Positions 26,851-36,569 of a stretch of 64,000 nt of DNA are shown piece after piece. Location: assembly GCF_013410775.1 (NCBI RefSeq), contig NZ_JACCFH010000001.1, positions 992,001 to 1,056,000 of the forward strand. Direction: 5' to 3'. The notes under the pieces are model-generated. The model was not told the origin of the DNA. It saw nothing but the letters and a program-made list of their open reading frames with translations, and searched no databases. Each line of letters begins with the position of its first letter. The first letter of the stretch is position 1. This DNA is from Sphaerotilus montanus (GTDB lineage Bacteria > Pseudomonadota > Gammaproteobacteria > Burkholderiales > Burkholderiaceae_C). Both the position numbers and the translations under genes were made by a program.

Positions 26851-29826
26851 TCAGGCCATCGACTGCTGGGCGGCCAGTTTCGCCGCCTGCGCGATCCAGT
26901 TCTCGCGGTAGACGCGGGAGCCGAAGTTGGGCAGGTGGTGCGCCACCCACGCCAGCTCGGCCGGCGACCAGCTCGCGATCTGCCAGAAGTAGCGCACACC
27001 CTGCGCGTGCAGCCAGCGCTCGTTGACCGGGCCGATGCCGTCGATGATCTTCAGGTCATCGGGGCGCTGGTGGTCGATCTCGACCGGCGCGGGCTGCTGC
27101 CCGGCACCGGCCTCCAGCACCAGCCGCTCCAGTTCGGCGCTGGTGATCGTCGCCGCGGCCGACACGGCCGGTCGCACGACCATGGGCACCTCCGGTGCCG
27201 GCGGCGCCGCCAGTTCGGCCATGCGGGCCTGGGCCGCCTGCTGCTGCTCACGCTCGGCCTGCAGGCGGGCGCTCAGCGTGGCGAGCTGCTCGTCGTTCTC
27301 GGCCAGCGTCAGGCGCAGGGCCTGCAGTTCAGCCTCCAGCTCCTGGGCACGGGACTGCGACTGCGCCAGCTCCTGCTGCAGGGCTTGCTCGCGCAGCTGG
27401 GTGGCCGACTGGCCGGCGGCCTGGGCGTCCCGCAGCTCCTGCGCCTGGCGTTCGGCGGCCTGCCATGCGGCGTCCTGATCGGCCAGCGTGGCCTGCATCT
27501 CGGCGAGCTGGCGGTCGCGCTGCGCCGCCTGATCGACCAGCGCGGCCTGCTGCCGTTCCAGCGCGGCCAGCGCATCCTGGTGCGACTGGCGGCTGTGCAG
27601 CGCCGCCGCCGCAGCGGCCGCCGCCGCCAGCACCGCGAGTTCCCGCTCCTGGGTCAGCTCGGACTCCAGCTCGGTCACGCGGGTGGCGCGCGCTGCCACA
27701 TCGGCTTCCGAGGACACCACTTCCTGCCGGACCGACGCCAGCTGGGCTTCCAGCGCGGCGATCGTGTCAGCCTGCTGTCGGGCGGCCGCGGCGGCCTGTT
27801 CGGCGTCGTCGGCGGCAGCTTGCGCAGCGGCCTGGGCCGCCGCCTCCGCCTGCTGCACGGCCGCGTGTTCAGCCGCGAGTCGTGCCTGCAGATCGCGTTC
27901 GGTGGCGGCAGCAGCCTGGCGCGCGGCGTCCAGTTCGCCGAGCAGTTCCGCACCACGGCCGGTTTGGGTCGACAGCAGCGACTGGTGGTGGCTCAGGTCG
28001 CCTTGCAGCGCCTGGCGCTGGTCGCGCAGTGCGGCCAGTTCGGCTTCCAGCGAGGCGATGGCGTCCGCTTGCTGGCGGGCCGCGGCGGCGGCGCGCTCGG
28101 CCTCGTCGGCAGCTGCTTGCGCGGCGGCCTTGGCCGCGGCGTTCGCCTGCTGCGCTGCGGCGTGCTCGGCAGCCAGTCGGGCCTGCAGATCACTCTCGGT
28201 GGCAGCGGCGGCTTGACGCGCCGCCTCCAGTTCAGCGCGCAGGCGGGCCAGCGCCTCGTCGGCCTGCTGCTGGGCCGCGGCGGCCTGACGTGCGGCCTCG
28301 GCTTGTGCTTCTTGAGCGCTCACGGTCGCGCTGTGGGTGCCTTGCAGCGCCGTCAGCGCGGCGAGCAGTTCCACGCCGCGGCCGGTTTCGGTCGACAGCA
28401 GCGACTGGTGGTGGCCCAGGTCGCCCTGCAGCGCCTGACGCTGGTCGCGCAGTGCGGCCAGTTCGGCTTCCAGTGCGGCGATGGCGTCGGCTTGCTGGCG
28501 GGCCGCGGCGGCGGCGCGCTCGGCCTCGTCGGCAGCTGCTTGCGCGGCGGCCTTGGCCGCGGCGTCGGCCTGCTGCGCTGCGGCGTGCTCGGCAGCCAGT
28601 CGGGCCTGCAGATCACTCTCGGTGGCAGCGGCGGCTTGACGCGCCGCCTCCAGTTCAGCGCGCAGGCGGGCCAGCGCTTCGTCGGCCTGCTGCTGGGCCG
28701 CGGCGGCTTGCTCGGCGGCCTGACGTGCGGCCTCGGCTTGTGCTTCTTGAGCGCTCACGGTCGCGCTGTGGGTGCCTTGCAGCGCCGTCAGCGCGGCGAG
28801 CAGTTCCACGCCGCGGCCGGTTTCGGTCGACAGCAGCGACTGGTGGTGGCCCAGGTCGCCCTGCAGCGCCTGACGCTGGTCGCGCAGTGCGGCCAGTTCG
28901 GCTTCCAGTGCGGCGATGGCGTCGGCTTGCTGGCGGGCCGCGGCGGCGGCGCGCTCGGCCTCGTCGGCAGCTGCTTGCGCGGCGGCCTTGGCCGCGGCGT
29001 CGGCCTGCTGCTGTGCCGCCGCGGCCTGTTCTGCCGCTTGGCGTGCAGCCTCGGCTTGCGCTTCCTGGGCGCGCACGGTCGCGCTGTGGGTGTCTTGTAG
29101 CGCCGTCAGTTCGCCCTTCAGCGCCGCGAGTTCGTCCTGGTGGGACTGGCGAGCGGCCAGCGCCGCGGTGGCCGCGGCACCCGCAGCCAGCAGGGCGGCT
29201 GCGCGCTCATGGGTCAGCTCGGTCTCGGTGCGAGCGAGCGCCTGGCGAGCCGTATCGCGCTCGGACCGGGCCGTCAGCAGGGCTTCATAGGCCTCCCCGG
29301 CCACGTCGGCCTGGTTGGCCAGCGCCTTGGCGTGCGCCGCTTCCAGCGCCGCATGGCGGGTCTGCAGCTCGGCGAGCTGGTCGGACAGGTGCGCAGCGCG
29401 GCTGGTCTCCGTGTTGAGCAGCATGATGCGCGATTCATAGGCCGTCTGCAGCGCGTCCAGGCGCCCTTGCAGCGACTCGACCTCGGCACCCAGCCCCTGG
29501 CGCGCAGCGTGGTGTTCATCGACGCTGCTGCTCAGCGCCAGCGCGCGGGCGCTGGTCTGGCCGTGCTCGATGTCCAGCGCATCCAGACGGGCCTGCAGCG
29601 CCGCCTGCTCCGCGCCAGCGGTTTCGAGCGCCTGCGCATGCGCGGTGCGCTGCGCCGCGAGGGCAGCGTCGGCACGGGCACGGTCGTCGCGGTACTGGGT
29701 CTGCAGCGCAGCCAGCTCCGCGGCATGGCGGCGTTGCTGGCAGATGCGGTTCAGCAGAAGGCCGAGTCCGAGGCCGGCCAGGCAGGCCAGCAGGAGGTAC
29801 AGCCACAACTGGCTCAACAGGTACAT
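26851..29826 (-). CDS. Membrane-anchored giant coiled-coil protein with internal repeats and C-terminal helix-hairpin-helix
   Basis: A 991-residue protein of unknown function. One transmembrane helix lies at about residues 5-26 (LWLYLLLACLAGLGLGLLLN). About 850 residues of Ala/Gln/Glu-rich coiled coil follow, including near-identical repeats of 141-145 residues (modules such as GDLGHHQSLLSTETGRG). The last 75 residues form a compact domain around LKIIDGIGPVNERWLHAQGV, like a helix-hairpin-helix fold. A GGAGAGA ribosome-binding site precedes the ATG. It follows the OmpA-like gene by 59 bp and is probably co-transcribed with it; a role in envelope or nucleoid organisation is inference. Confidence 0.85.
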   Translation of the reverse strand: MYLLSQLWLYLLLACLAGLGLGLLLNRICQQRRHAAELAALQTQYRDDRARADAALAAQRTAHAQALETAGAEQAALQARLDALDIEHGQTSARALALSSSVDEHHAARQGLGAEVESLQGRLDALQTAYESRIMLLNTETSRAAHLSDQLAELQTRHAALEAAHAKALANQADVAGEAYEALLTARSERDTARQALARTETELTHERAAALLAAGAAATAALAARQSHQDELAALKGELTALQDTHSATVRAQEAQAEAARQAAEQAAAAQQQADAAAKAAAQAAADEAERAAAAARQQADAIAALEAELAALRDQRQALQGDLGHHQSLLSTETGRGVELLAALTALQGTHSATVSAQEAQAEAARQAAEQAAAAQQQADEALARLRAELEAARQAAAATESDLQARLAAEHAAAQQADAAAKAAAQAAADEAERAAAAARQQADAIAALEAELAALRDQRQALQGDLGHHQSLLSTETGRGVELLAALTALQGTHSATVSAQEAQAEAARQAAAAQQQADEALARLRAELEAARQAAAATESDLQARLAAEHAAAQQANAAAKAAAQAAADEAERAAAAARQQADAIASLEAELAALRDQRQALQGDLSHHQSLLSTQTGRGAELLGELDAARQAAAATERDLQARLAAEHAAVQQAEAAAQAAAQAAADDAEQAAAAARQQADTIAALEAQLASVRQEVVSSEADVAARATRVTELESELTQERELAVLAAAAAAAAALHSRQSHQDALAALERQQAALVDQAAQRDRQLAEMQATLADQDAAWQAAERQAQELRDAQAAGQSATQLREQALQQELAQSQSRAQELEAELQALRLTLAENDEQLATLSARLQAEREQQQAAQARMAELAAPPAPEVPMVVRPAVSAAATITSAELERLVLEAGAGQQPAPVEIDHQRPDDLKIIDGIGPVNERWLHAQGVRYFWQIASWSPAELAWVAHHLPNFGSRVYRENWIAQAAKLAAQQSMA
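27950..29010 (-). repeat. Long tandem coding repeats, 423 and 435 bp
   Basis: Within the coiled-coil gene, stretches such as the one around 28514 recur 423 bp away (28091) and 435 bp away (28949) almost without change. The 12-bp difference is an in-frame insertion coding for four residues (EQAA type). A more diverged copy lies near 27794. The near-identity at DNA level suggests recent duplication or gene conversion. Confidence 0.9.
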
Positions 29827-29885
29827 GGTGATCTCTCCGCAGTGTTTGCAGGTTCGGGTGTGGGTCGTCGGCGTGCCGCCGGAAC

Positions 29886-30686
29886 TCAGGGCGCCTTGGA
29901 CGCCAGGTGGAACTCGATGCGGCGGTTGCGCTCGTGGGCCTCGGGTGTCGTGCCCTGGTCCAGCAGGCGGTCCTCGCCAAAGCCCTGAGCCTGCAGCCGG
30001 CTGGTCGGCACACCGCGCTTGACCAGCGCATCGACGACGGCCTGCGCGCGGCGCTGCGACAGGCGCAGGTTCGCGGCGGCATCGCCCTGGGCATCGGTGT
30101 GGCCATCGACGCGCATGCGGGCCTGCGGGCAGCGCATGGACAACTGGTGCAGCGACTCCAGCAGGGGCACGCTGGACGGGTCCAGCTCGGCCGACGCCAG
30201 CTTGAAGCGGATCTGCCGGGCTTCCAGCACCTTGGCCATCGCCACCTGGCAGTCCGCGGCGGTCAGCGGACCGGAAGCCGCCACCGGCGGACGAGAGGCC
30301 GCGGCCACCACCGGTGCAGCGGCCGGCGCCGGCGCGGACACCTGCGGCAGCGTCAGCGCGGGCGAGGACTGGCCGTCTTCCAGCCGGGCGAACACGCCGG
30401 GCACCCCCATCATCGGCAGCAGCGTGACGCTGGCCGCCGCGTAGGCCGCCGCGCGCTGGGCGGGCGATGGCGCGTCACCGACGATGCGGCCGACCTCGTT
30501 GTCGATCTTCAGACTCGCCCACGGGAACCCCGCAGCACCGAGCACCTGGGCTGCGTCCGCTTCCGTGCGCTGGCGCACGGCGTCCGCCTTGGCATCTCCA
30601 CGCCCGATCAGCATCCAGGCCAGCAGGGCCAGACCGGCCAGGCCCAGCATGGTGCAGACCGGGCAGCTCAACCATCGCCTCGACAT
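29886..30686 (-). CDS. OmpA-family peptidoglycan-binding protein, inner-membrane anchored
   Basis: A 266-residue protein. A hydrophobic N-terminal helix (about 10-28) is probably an uncleaved anchor. Residues about 40-90 (SLKIDNEVGRIVGDAPSPAQR) resemble a BON-like domain, followed by a Pro/Ala linker. The C-terminal OmpA domain (about 155-266) has the peptidoglycan-binding pattern VDGHTDAQGD, then LSQRRAQAVVDAL and GFGEDR through NRRIEFHL. It is the first gene of the pair with the coiled-coil protein, so the two could form a cell-wall-to-membrane linkage. Confidence 0.85.
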   Translation of the reverse strand: MSRRWLSCPVCTMLGLAGLALLAWMLIGRGDAKADAVRQRTEADAAQVLGAAGFPWASLKIDNEVGRIVGDAPSPAQRAAAYAAASVTLLPMMGVPGVFARLEDGQSSPALTLPQVSAPAPAAAPVVAAASRPPVAASGPLTAADCQVAMAKVLEARQIRFKLASAELDPSSVPLLESLHQLSMRCPQARMRVDGHTDAQGDAAANLRLSQRRAQAVVDALVKRGVPTSRLQAQGFGEDRLLDQGTTPEAHERNRRIEFHLASKAP

Positions 30687-30769
30687 CGCTTCTCCTCCTC
30701 GCCGTTCGAGCGATCACGGCCCACCCGGACCGGGTCACTGCACAGGCACCTGTGTTCGTAATGCCGAGT

Positions 30770-30797
30770 AATGTATCGGTACCTGTGACTTCTTTAA
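30770..30797 (-). promoter_or_regulatory. Candidate promoter for the OmpA/coiled-coil pair
   Basis: Read on the minus strand, TTAAAG (30797-30792) and TACATT (30775-30770) are 16 bp apart. Copies of CACAGGTRCC on the minus strand lie between these boxes and further downstream at 30754-30745, the second forming a CACAGG/CCTGTG palindrome (30741-30754). This could be an operator. Weak evidence. Confidence 0.35.
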
Positions 30798-30839
30798 CAT
30801 CCTTTCGGAGAGGATCGGGGTAACCGATAAGCTTGGGTA

Positions 30840-32714
30840 CTATGTAGAACCCAGCACCGCAGGCAGCACGCCGCGCAGCGCGTTGCACACCGCCAGCGCC
30901 TGCGCGCGTCCCAGATCGGCCGGCCAGAGCACGCGCTCGGACACCAGCCAGACCGGATCCACCATCAGCGCGGACCGCATCACCCCCGGCAGCACGCCAG
31001 CCGACAGCGGCGGCGTGGTCCAGCGCCCGTCCAGCCGGACCAGCAGCGTGCTGCGCCCCCCTTCGGTCAGCGCGCCGTCGGCGTTGACGAACAGCCGGTC
31101 GAAGGCCCCGACCGCTTCGGCGTCGCGCACGGCGGCGTCGTAGGCGGTGCGCAGGGACGTCTTGTGGCCCAGCAGCGCCGACTCCTGCAGGGGAACCCGG
31201 CCCGTCGGACCAAGCAGGCGCACCGGCCCTTCGGGCAAGGGCACCAGCGCCCCGCTGCGACAGGACACCCGCCCGTCACGGGACAGATCGACCCGCAGGC
31301 GGAACACCTGCGCCGGGTCCGCCGGGAAGGTCTGCAACACCTCGTCCACCGCGGCCTGCACCGCCGACGCCGAAGCGCTGAACCCGAGTGCCGCCGCGCT
31401 GCCCAGCAAGCGCGCCAGATGGGCCTCGAAGCGGCACACCCGCCGGCCCTCGACGCGCAGCGTCTCGAACAGCGTGAAGCCGGGGTCGGTGCGGGTCAGG
31501 AAGCGGACCTTGTGCCGGCACTCCGCGGCCTCCGACGCCGCCTCCGAGTCCAGCACGATGCCGCCGCCCACGCCCAGCGTCACCGCCCGCGTGCCGTCCC
31601 GCGGATCGCCGGCGCCCATCTCCAGCGTGCGGATCGCCACCGACAGGCAGAAATTGCCCATTGACCGGCCCGCGGCGCGGTCGGCGGCGTCCGGCGCATC
31701 CAGCCAGCCGATCGCGCCGGTGTAGAGGCCGCGGGGCGAGGATTCCAGCCGGCCGATGACCGACATCGTCTGGCGCTTGGGCGCGCCGGTGATCGAGCCG
31801 CAGGGGAACAGCGCCCGCAGCACCGCGGGGAACTCGGTGGCGGGCGGCAGATCGGCCTCGACGGTCGAGGTCATCTGGAACACCGTCCGGTACGGCTCGA
31901 CCTGGAACAACTGCGGCACGCGCACGCTGCCCACCGTCGCCAGCCGGCCGAGGTCGTTGCGCAGCAGGTCGACGATCATCAGGTTCTCGGCGCGGTTCTT
32001 CACGTCGCGGGCCAGCCAGTCGGCGCTGGCCTGGTCGGCGGCCGGGTCAGCGTGGCGCGGCGCGGTGCCCTTCATCGGGCGGGTGACGAGGTGCCCCGCC
32101 TGGTGGCGCACGAACAGCTCCGGCGAGCACGACAGCACCCAGCGGTCCTGCGGCAAGGCGATCAGCGCGCCGAACGGCACCGGCTGCGCCGCCCGCAAGC
32201 GCCGGTACAGCGCCAGGGGTGAGCCGACGCTGCGGCCGCGCAGGCGCTGCGTGTGGTTGACCTGGTAGGTCTCGCCCGCGCGGATGCGGGCGTGGATCTC
32301 GTCGATCGCGGCGGTGTAGGTCGCCTCGTCATCGTCTGGCGTCAGGCCGAACACGCCGGCAGCCGAGGGAACCGGCGTGCCGTCCTGCTGCGCCAGCCAG
32401 GCATCCACCGCATCGCGTGTGAGCCGCGCGCAGTGCGCGAAACGCAGCAGCCGCAGGCTGCCGGGCGGCGCGGCCAGCCCGGCCAGGCGCACGCCCCATT
32501 CGTAGTCGGCCAGCAGCACCAGGTGCACGCCCTGCGCCAGATCGGCCGCGGCGGCCGACCAGACCGTGTCCAGCTCGGCCGGGTCCGCACAGCGGTGTTC
32601 CCCGAGCCAGCCGGTGTACAGCCGGCTCACCGCCCGGTCGGCAGGGGCGCTGGCATCGTCCAGCAGGGCGAAGACCGGAGCAGGCGAAGGAGCGGTCGAG
32701 AGCGGATCAAGCAT
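30840..32714 (-). CDS. pabB: Fused aminodeoxychorismate synthase component I / aminodeoxychorismate lyase
   Basis: A PabB-PabC fusion of 624 residues for p-aminobenzoate and hence folate synthesis. The PabB part (to about residue 400) shows ETYQVNHTQRLRG, PMKGTAPRHAD, ENLMIVDLLRNDLGR and GSITGAPKRQTM. The C-terminal part has the class IV aminotransferase-like lyase pattern FVNADGALTEGGRSTLL. The ATG at 32714 is chosen over an upstream ATG at 32825 that lies beyond the rne terminator. No pabA glutaminase gene is seen in the window. Confidence 0.93.
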   Translation of the reverse strand: MLDPLSTAPSPAPVFALLDDASAPADRAVSRLYTGWLGEHRCADPAELDTVWSAAAADLAQGVHLVLLADYEWGVRLAGLAAPPGSLRLLRFAHCARLTRDAVDAWLAQQDGTPVPSAAGVFGLTPDDDEATYTAAIDEIHARIRAGETYQVNHTQRLRGRSVGSPLALYRRLRAAQPVPFGALIALPQDRWVLSCSPELFVRHQAGHLVTRPMKGTAPRHADPAADQASADWLARDVKNRAENLMIVDLLRNDLGRLATVGSVRVPQLFQVEPYRTVFQMTSTVEADLPPATEFPAVLRALFPCGSITGAPKRQTMSVIGRLESSPRGLYTGAIGWLDAPDAADRAAGRSMGNFCLSVAIRTLEMGAGDPRDGTRAVTLGVGGGIVLDSEAASEAAECRHKVRFLTRTDPGFTLFETLRVEGRRVCRFEAHLARLLGSAAALGFSASASAVQAAVDEVLQTFPADPAQVFRLRVDLSRDGRVSCRSGALVPLPEGPVRLLGPTGRVPLQESALLGHKTSLRTAYDAAVRDAEAVGAFDRLFVNADGALTEGGRSTLLVRLDGRWTTPPLSAGVLPGVMRSALMVDPVWLVSERVLWPADLGRAQALAVCNALRGVLPAVLGST

Positions 32715-32768
32715 GGTCGGACAGGCAGACGGACAGTGGCACAGGGTGCGGATGATGCGGTGCAAGCA

Positions 32769-32803
32769 AAAACGCCGCCGGGCACAAGGCCGGGCGGCGT
32801 TTT
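32769..32803 (-). terminator. Intrinsic terminator of rne
   Basis: AAAACGCCGCC (32769-32779) and GGCGGCGTTTT (32793-32803) form an 11-bp stem. Read on the minus strand it ends in a T-run and lies 51 bp after the rne stop. The flanking A and T tracts would let it work in both directions. Confidence 0.85.
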
Positions 32804-32854
32804 GTAGGGCGGAGTGCCGAAGCACCCCGCTGGCACGGGGAGCACGTTGGCCGA

Positions 32855-35800
32855 TCAGGCCTCGGCGGACTCCGAGTTGGTGGTTTCGAACGGCAGTTGC
32901 AGTCCGGCCAGATCGCGGCGCGTCTCGACCAGGATCAGCGGGCCTTCATCGACCACGACCACCGGACGCGGCTCGCGCGGCTGGCGCACCGGGGCCGGCG
33001 TGCTGGCAATGGCGTCCTGCACGGCGCGGACCTTGTCGGTGTCGCTGTTGATCCACTCCAGTCCGGCGCTGCGGGCGACCGCGGCCAGCTCGTCGAGCTG
33101 CAGGACGTAGGCGGCGGGTGCCGCGACGACCGCAGCAGCGGCGGCGGGCGCCACCACTGCAGGCGCCTGGACCACGACCTCCGGAACCGCTTCGGCCACG
33201 GGAGCAGCCACCGGCTCGGCGACCTGGGCCACCGCGGGCGCCTCCGCCACCGGCGCAGCATCCGCCTCGACCGCATCGGTCACCACCGCAGCCGCAACGG
33301 CTGCTGCTGCGGCCACGACGGGGGCAGCGACCTCGGTGGCGACGGGTGCAACGTCGGCCTCGGCAGCCGCATCGGCCTGCGCCTCTTCGCGGTTGCGACC
33401 ACCACGGCCACGGCGACGGCGGCGACCTTCCTCACGGCCCTCCTCGGTCGACTCGTCCGCACGCGCTTCGACACCAGCGGCAGCCTCGGCGGCCACCGGC
33501 TCGGCGGCGGGAGCCGCCTCGGTGCTCACCGCAGCGGCAACGTCACCCGCTTCGGCTTCGGCCTCGACACCGTTTTCACCCACGCGGGCTTCATCGCGGT
33601 CACGGCGACCACGGCCACCACGGCGGCGGCGGCGGCCTTCGCGCTCGGCCTGGGCCGCAGCGCTCTCGCCTTCCGGTGCCGGGGACGCGGTGTCCTCGAA
33701 CCCGGGTTGCACGTCCTCGACGGCCAGCGCGGCCACTTCGGGCGCGGGGCGGCGCTCGCGCGGCGGGCGACCACCGCTCGGCAGTTCGGCGCCGGCCTCG
33801 GCCGGGCGGCGGTCCTGCGAACGGTCACCGCGTCCACCGCGGCCCCCTTCGGGGCGGGCCTCGGCCGGCGCACGTTCAGCCGGGCGTTCACCGTTGCGCT
33901 CGGCCGCTTCGGGCTTGGCGCGCTCACCACCACGCTCGCCACGGCGCCCGTCACGGCGATTGCCGTCGCGGCCACCCTCACGTCCACCTTCGCGGCCACC
34001 GCGGCGTTCGCCACGGCCGTCCGCCTTGTCAGCGGGCTTGTCGGTCTTCGCTTCCACCGGCGCTTCGACCACCGGAGCCACCGGCGCGGCCACCGGGGCG
34101 ACCGGTGCCGGCGCCGGCGCAACGCCGAACAGACGCTTCATCCAGCCGAAGAAGCCGGTGCCGGCGGCCACGGCTTCCGGAGCAGGCGCAGGGGCCACCG
34201 GGGCAGGCGCGGCCACGGGGGCCGGTGCGGCAGCGACCGGAGCCGGTGCGGCTTCGGCCTTCGGTACAGCGACCGGAGCCGGCTGGTCAGGCAGCACGCC
34301 GCGGATCATCGGCGCCTGCTTGGGCTTGATGTTCTTCTCGCGGCGCGTGATGCCGACGTCCTCTTCCGGCTCTTCCACCATCGAGTAGCTCGATTGCAGA
34401 TTCTCCAGACGCGGATCGTCGTGGCGCAGGCGCTCCAGCTTGTAGTTCGGCGTGTCGAGGTGCTTGTTCGGCACCAGCATCACCGTCACACGCTGCTTCA
34501 TCTCGATCTTGGTGATCTCGGGGCGCTTCTCGTTCAGCAGGAAGCTGGCCACCTCGACCGGCACCTGGACGTGGACCGCCGCCGTGCCTTCCTTCATCGA
34601 CTCTTCCTGGATGATGCGCAGCGTCTGCAGCGCGGAAGACTCGGTGTCGCGGATGTGGCCGGTGCCGTTGCAGCGCGGGCAGGTGATGTGGCTGCCCTCG
34701 GACAGCGCCGGGCGCAGGCGCTGGCGGCTCATCTCCAGCAGGCCGAACTTGCTGATGGTCGAGAACTGCACGCGGGCGCGGTCGTAGCGCAGCGCGTCGC
34801 GCAGGCGGGTCTCGACCTCGCGGCGGTTCTTCGACTCTTCCATGTCGATGAAGTCCACCACCAGCAGACCACCCAGGTCGCGCAGACGCGCCTGGCGGGC
34901 GATCTCGTCGGCGGCTTCGAGGTTGGTGCGGGTCGCAGTCTCCTCGATGTCACCGCCACGGGTGGCGCGGGCCGAGTTGACGTCGATCGACACCAGCGCT
35001 TCGGTGTGGTCGATCACGATCGCGCCGCCGGACGGCAGGTGCACCGTGCGGCTGAACGCGGTCTCGATCTGGTGCTCGATCTGGAAGCGGCTGAACAGCG
35101 GCGCGTCGTCGCGGTAGCGCTTCACGCGGTTGGCCGTCTCGGGCATGACATGCAGCATGAACTGCTTGGCCTGCTCGTAGATGTCGTCCGTGTCGATCAG
35201 GATCTCGCCGATGTCGGAGGTGAAGTAGTCGCGGATGGCGCGGATCACCAGCGACGATTCCTGGTAGATCAGGAAGGCGCCCTTGCCGCCCCGGGACGCG
35301 TCATCGATCGCGGTCCAGAGCTTGAGCATGTAGTTCAGGTCCCACTGCAGCTCGGGGGCGGTGCGTCCGATGCCGGCGGTGCGGGCGATCAGGCTCATGC
35401 CCTTCGGGTATTCGAGCTGTTCGAGGTTCTCCTTCAGCTCCTCGCGGTCCTCGCCCTCGATGCGGCGCGACACGCCACCACCCCGCGGGTTGTTGGGCAT
35501 CAGCACGAGGTAGCGGCCGGCCAGCGAGACAAACGTCGTCAGGGCCGCGCCCTTGTTGCCGCGCTCTTCCTTCTCGACCTGGACCAGCAGTTCCTGGCCT
35601 TCGCGGATGGCGTCCTGGATGCGCGCCGAGCGCACGTCGGTGCCTTCGCGGAAGTAGCTGCGGGCGATTTCCTTGAAGGGGAGGAAGCCGTGGCGGTCTT
35701 CGCCGTAGTCGACGAAACAGGCTTCCAGCGAAGGCTCGACGCGGGTGACGACGGCCTTGTAGATGTTGCCCTTGCGCTGTTCGCGCCCTTCGATCTCGGT

Positions 35801-35884
35801 TTCGAAGTCGATCAGTTTCTGACCGTCAACGATGGCCAGGCGGCGCTCTTCGGGCTGCGTGGCATTGATCAGCATGCGTTTCAT
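32855..35884 (-). CDS. rne: Ribonuclease E
   Basis: Main endonuclease for mRNA decay and rRNA/tRNA processing, 1009 residues. The N-terminus [21 protein letters not shown] leads into an S1 domain. Equivalents of E. coli Asp303 ([17 protein letters not shown]) and Asp346 (VVDFIDM) form the metal site, and CPRCNGTGH is the zinc link. The C-terminal half is unstructured and made of Ala/Pro/Val runs and Arg/Gly-rich blocks, the usual scaffold region. A long leader precedes it. It is divergent from rluC, as in most Burkholderiales. Confidence 0.96.
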   Translation of the reverse strand: MKRMLINATQPEERRLAIVDGQKLIDFETEIEGREQRKGNIYKAVVTRVEPSLEACFVDYGEDRHGFLPFKEIARSYFREGTDVRSARIQDAIREGQELLVQVEKEERGNKGAALTTFVSLAGRYLVLMPNNPRGGGVSRRIEGEDREELKENLEQLEYPKGMSLIARTAGIGRTAPELQWDLNYMLKLWTAIDDASRGGKGAFLIYQESSLVIRAIRDYFTSDIGEILIDTDDIYEQAKQFMLHVMPETANRVKRYRDDAPLFSRFQIEHQIETAFSRTVHLPSGGAIVIDHTEALVSIDVNSARATRGGDIEETATRTNLEAADEIARQARLRDLGGLLVVDFIDMEESKNRREVETRLRDALRYDRARVQFSTISKFGLLEMSRQRLRPALSEGSHITCPRCNGTGHIRDTESSALQTLRIIQEESMKEGTAAVHVQVPVEVASFLLNEKRPEITKIEMKQRVTVMLVPNKHLDTPNYKLERLRHDDPRLENLQSSYSMVEEPEEDVGITRREKNIKPKQAPMIRGVLPDQPAPVAVPKAEAAPAPVAAAPAPVAAPAPVAPAPAPEAVAAGTGFFGWMKRLFGVAPAPAPVAPVAAPVAPVVEAPVEAKTDKPADKADGRGERRGGREGGREGGRDGNRRDGRRGERGGERAKPEAAERNGERPAERAPAEARPEGGRGGRGDRSQDRRPAEAGAELPSGGRPPRERRPAPEVAALAVEDVQPGFEDTASPAPEGESAAAQAEREGRRRRRGGRGRRDRDEARVGENGVEAEAEAGDVAAAVSTEAAPAAEPVAAEAAAGVEARADESTEEGREEGRRRRRGRGGRNREEAQADAAAEADVAPVATEVAAPVVAAAAAVAAAVVTDAVEADAAPVAEAPAVAQVAEPVAAPVAEAVPEVVVQAPAVVAPAAAAAVVAAPAAYVLQLDELAAVARSAGLEWINSDTDKVRAVQDAIASTPAPVRQPREPRPVVVVDEGPLILVETRRDLAGLQLPFETTNSESAEA

Positions 35885-36490
35885 GCGTGTCTCTCCTCAT
35901 GATTCATGTCTTCATGAGATGCACGAGACCGCGCCGCGGAGCCGGGAAGGAATCGCCCTGGACTGCGCGCAACGGACACCGGCAGATGCCGGCGCCCTCA
36001 GCAGCGCAGCGTTGGCGCGTGCGTCGACCGTGATGCCGGGGCAGGAAACGCAGTGTCGCCGTGGTGTCGGCCTCCGGGCCGGCAGGGCACGGGTCCGCCA
36101 TCCGACGCACACGCGCTGGCGTGCGACTCCGACCGGGGACGACAGTCACCAGGGGTCGGGTCGGGAAGCGGAAACTCGAAATCGTTCATGCGACGGCGTC
36201 GGTGGTCGGACGCGGGCGACAGCCCCTTTCGGAAGCTGCCGCCGAAAACCTTGTGTCGGGGCTCTTTCAGCGTGGTCTCTTGCATGCTGCCGGTCCATCC
36301 GCACACTCACCTTGGGAGTGCACACCATGCGCCAGGCAACACGCTGCATCAGCGTCTGGACCCGGCCCGCACCCACCTCAGGTGTCGCGTGCCAGTCCGA
36401 CCACCCTGCACCGGGGGCTGCTTCTCAGTGCCCGCTAAACTCAGGCAAATCAAACACTTACAGCGCAATCGTGGTCCAACGCATTATAGG
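35885..36490 (-). promoter_or_regulatory. Long rne leader with perfect -10 box and stem-loop
   Basis: This stretch has no gene on either strand that I can support up to the rluC start. On the minus strand a perfect TATAAT (36488-36483) could start the rne transcript, giving a leader of nearly 600 nt; no good -35 box is seen. Within it, AGCCCC/GGGGCT (36221-36226 with 36258-36263) encloses TTTCGG/CCGAAA (36227-36232 with 36242-36247), a two-part stem-loop. E. coli rne also has a long structured leader used for autoregulation. Confidence 0.55.
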
Positions 36491-36569
36491 GGCAAAGCCC
36501 AGCCGGCCCGGCTCCGGAAAAGCCGGCCCGAAACCAGCCACGCGCAAGCCTGTGAACGCGGGAGTACCC

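Noticed and set aside
27950-29010. Repeated DNA considered as a CRISPR array or satellite
   Set aside because: Units are over 400 bp, stay in frame and encode coiled coil; there are no short repeats with unique spacers.
26935-29100. A 721-codon plus-strand frame rich in Gly and Leu opposite the coiled-coil gene
   Set aside because: Its repeats are only the mirror of the coiled-coil repeats; no start signal or family motif.
32897-35902. A 1001-codon plus-strand frame opposite rne
   Set aside because: Shadow of the rne codon pattern; the minus strand encodes a clear RNase E.
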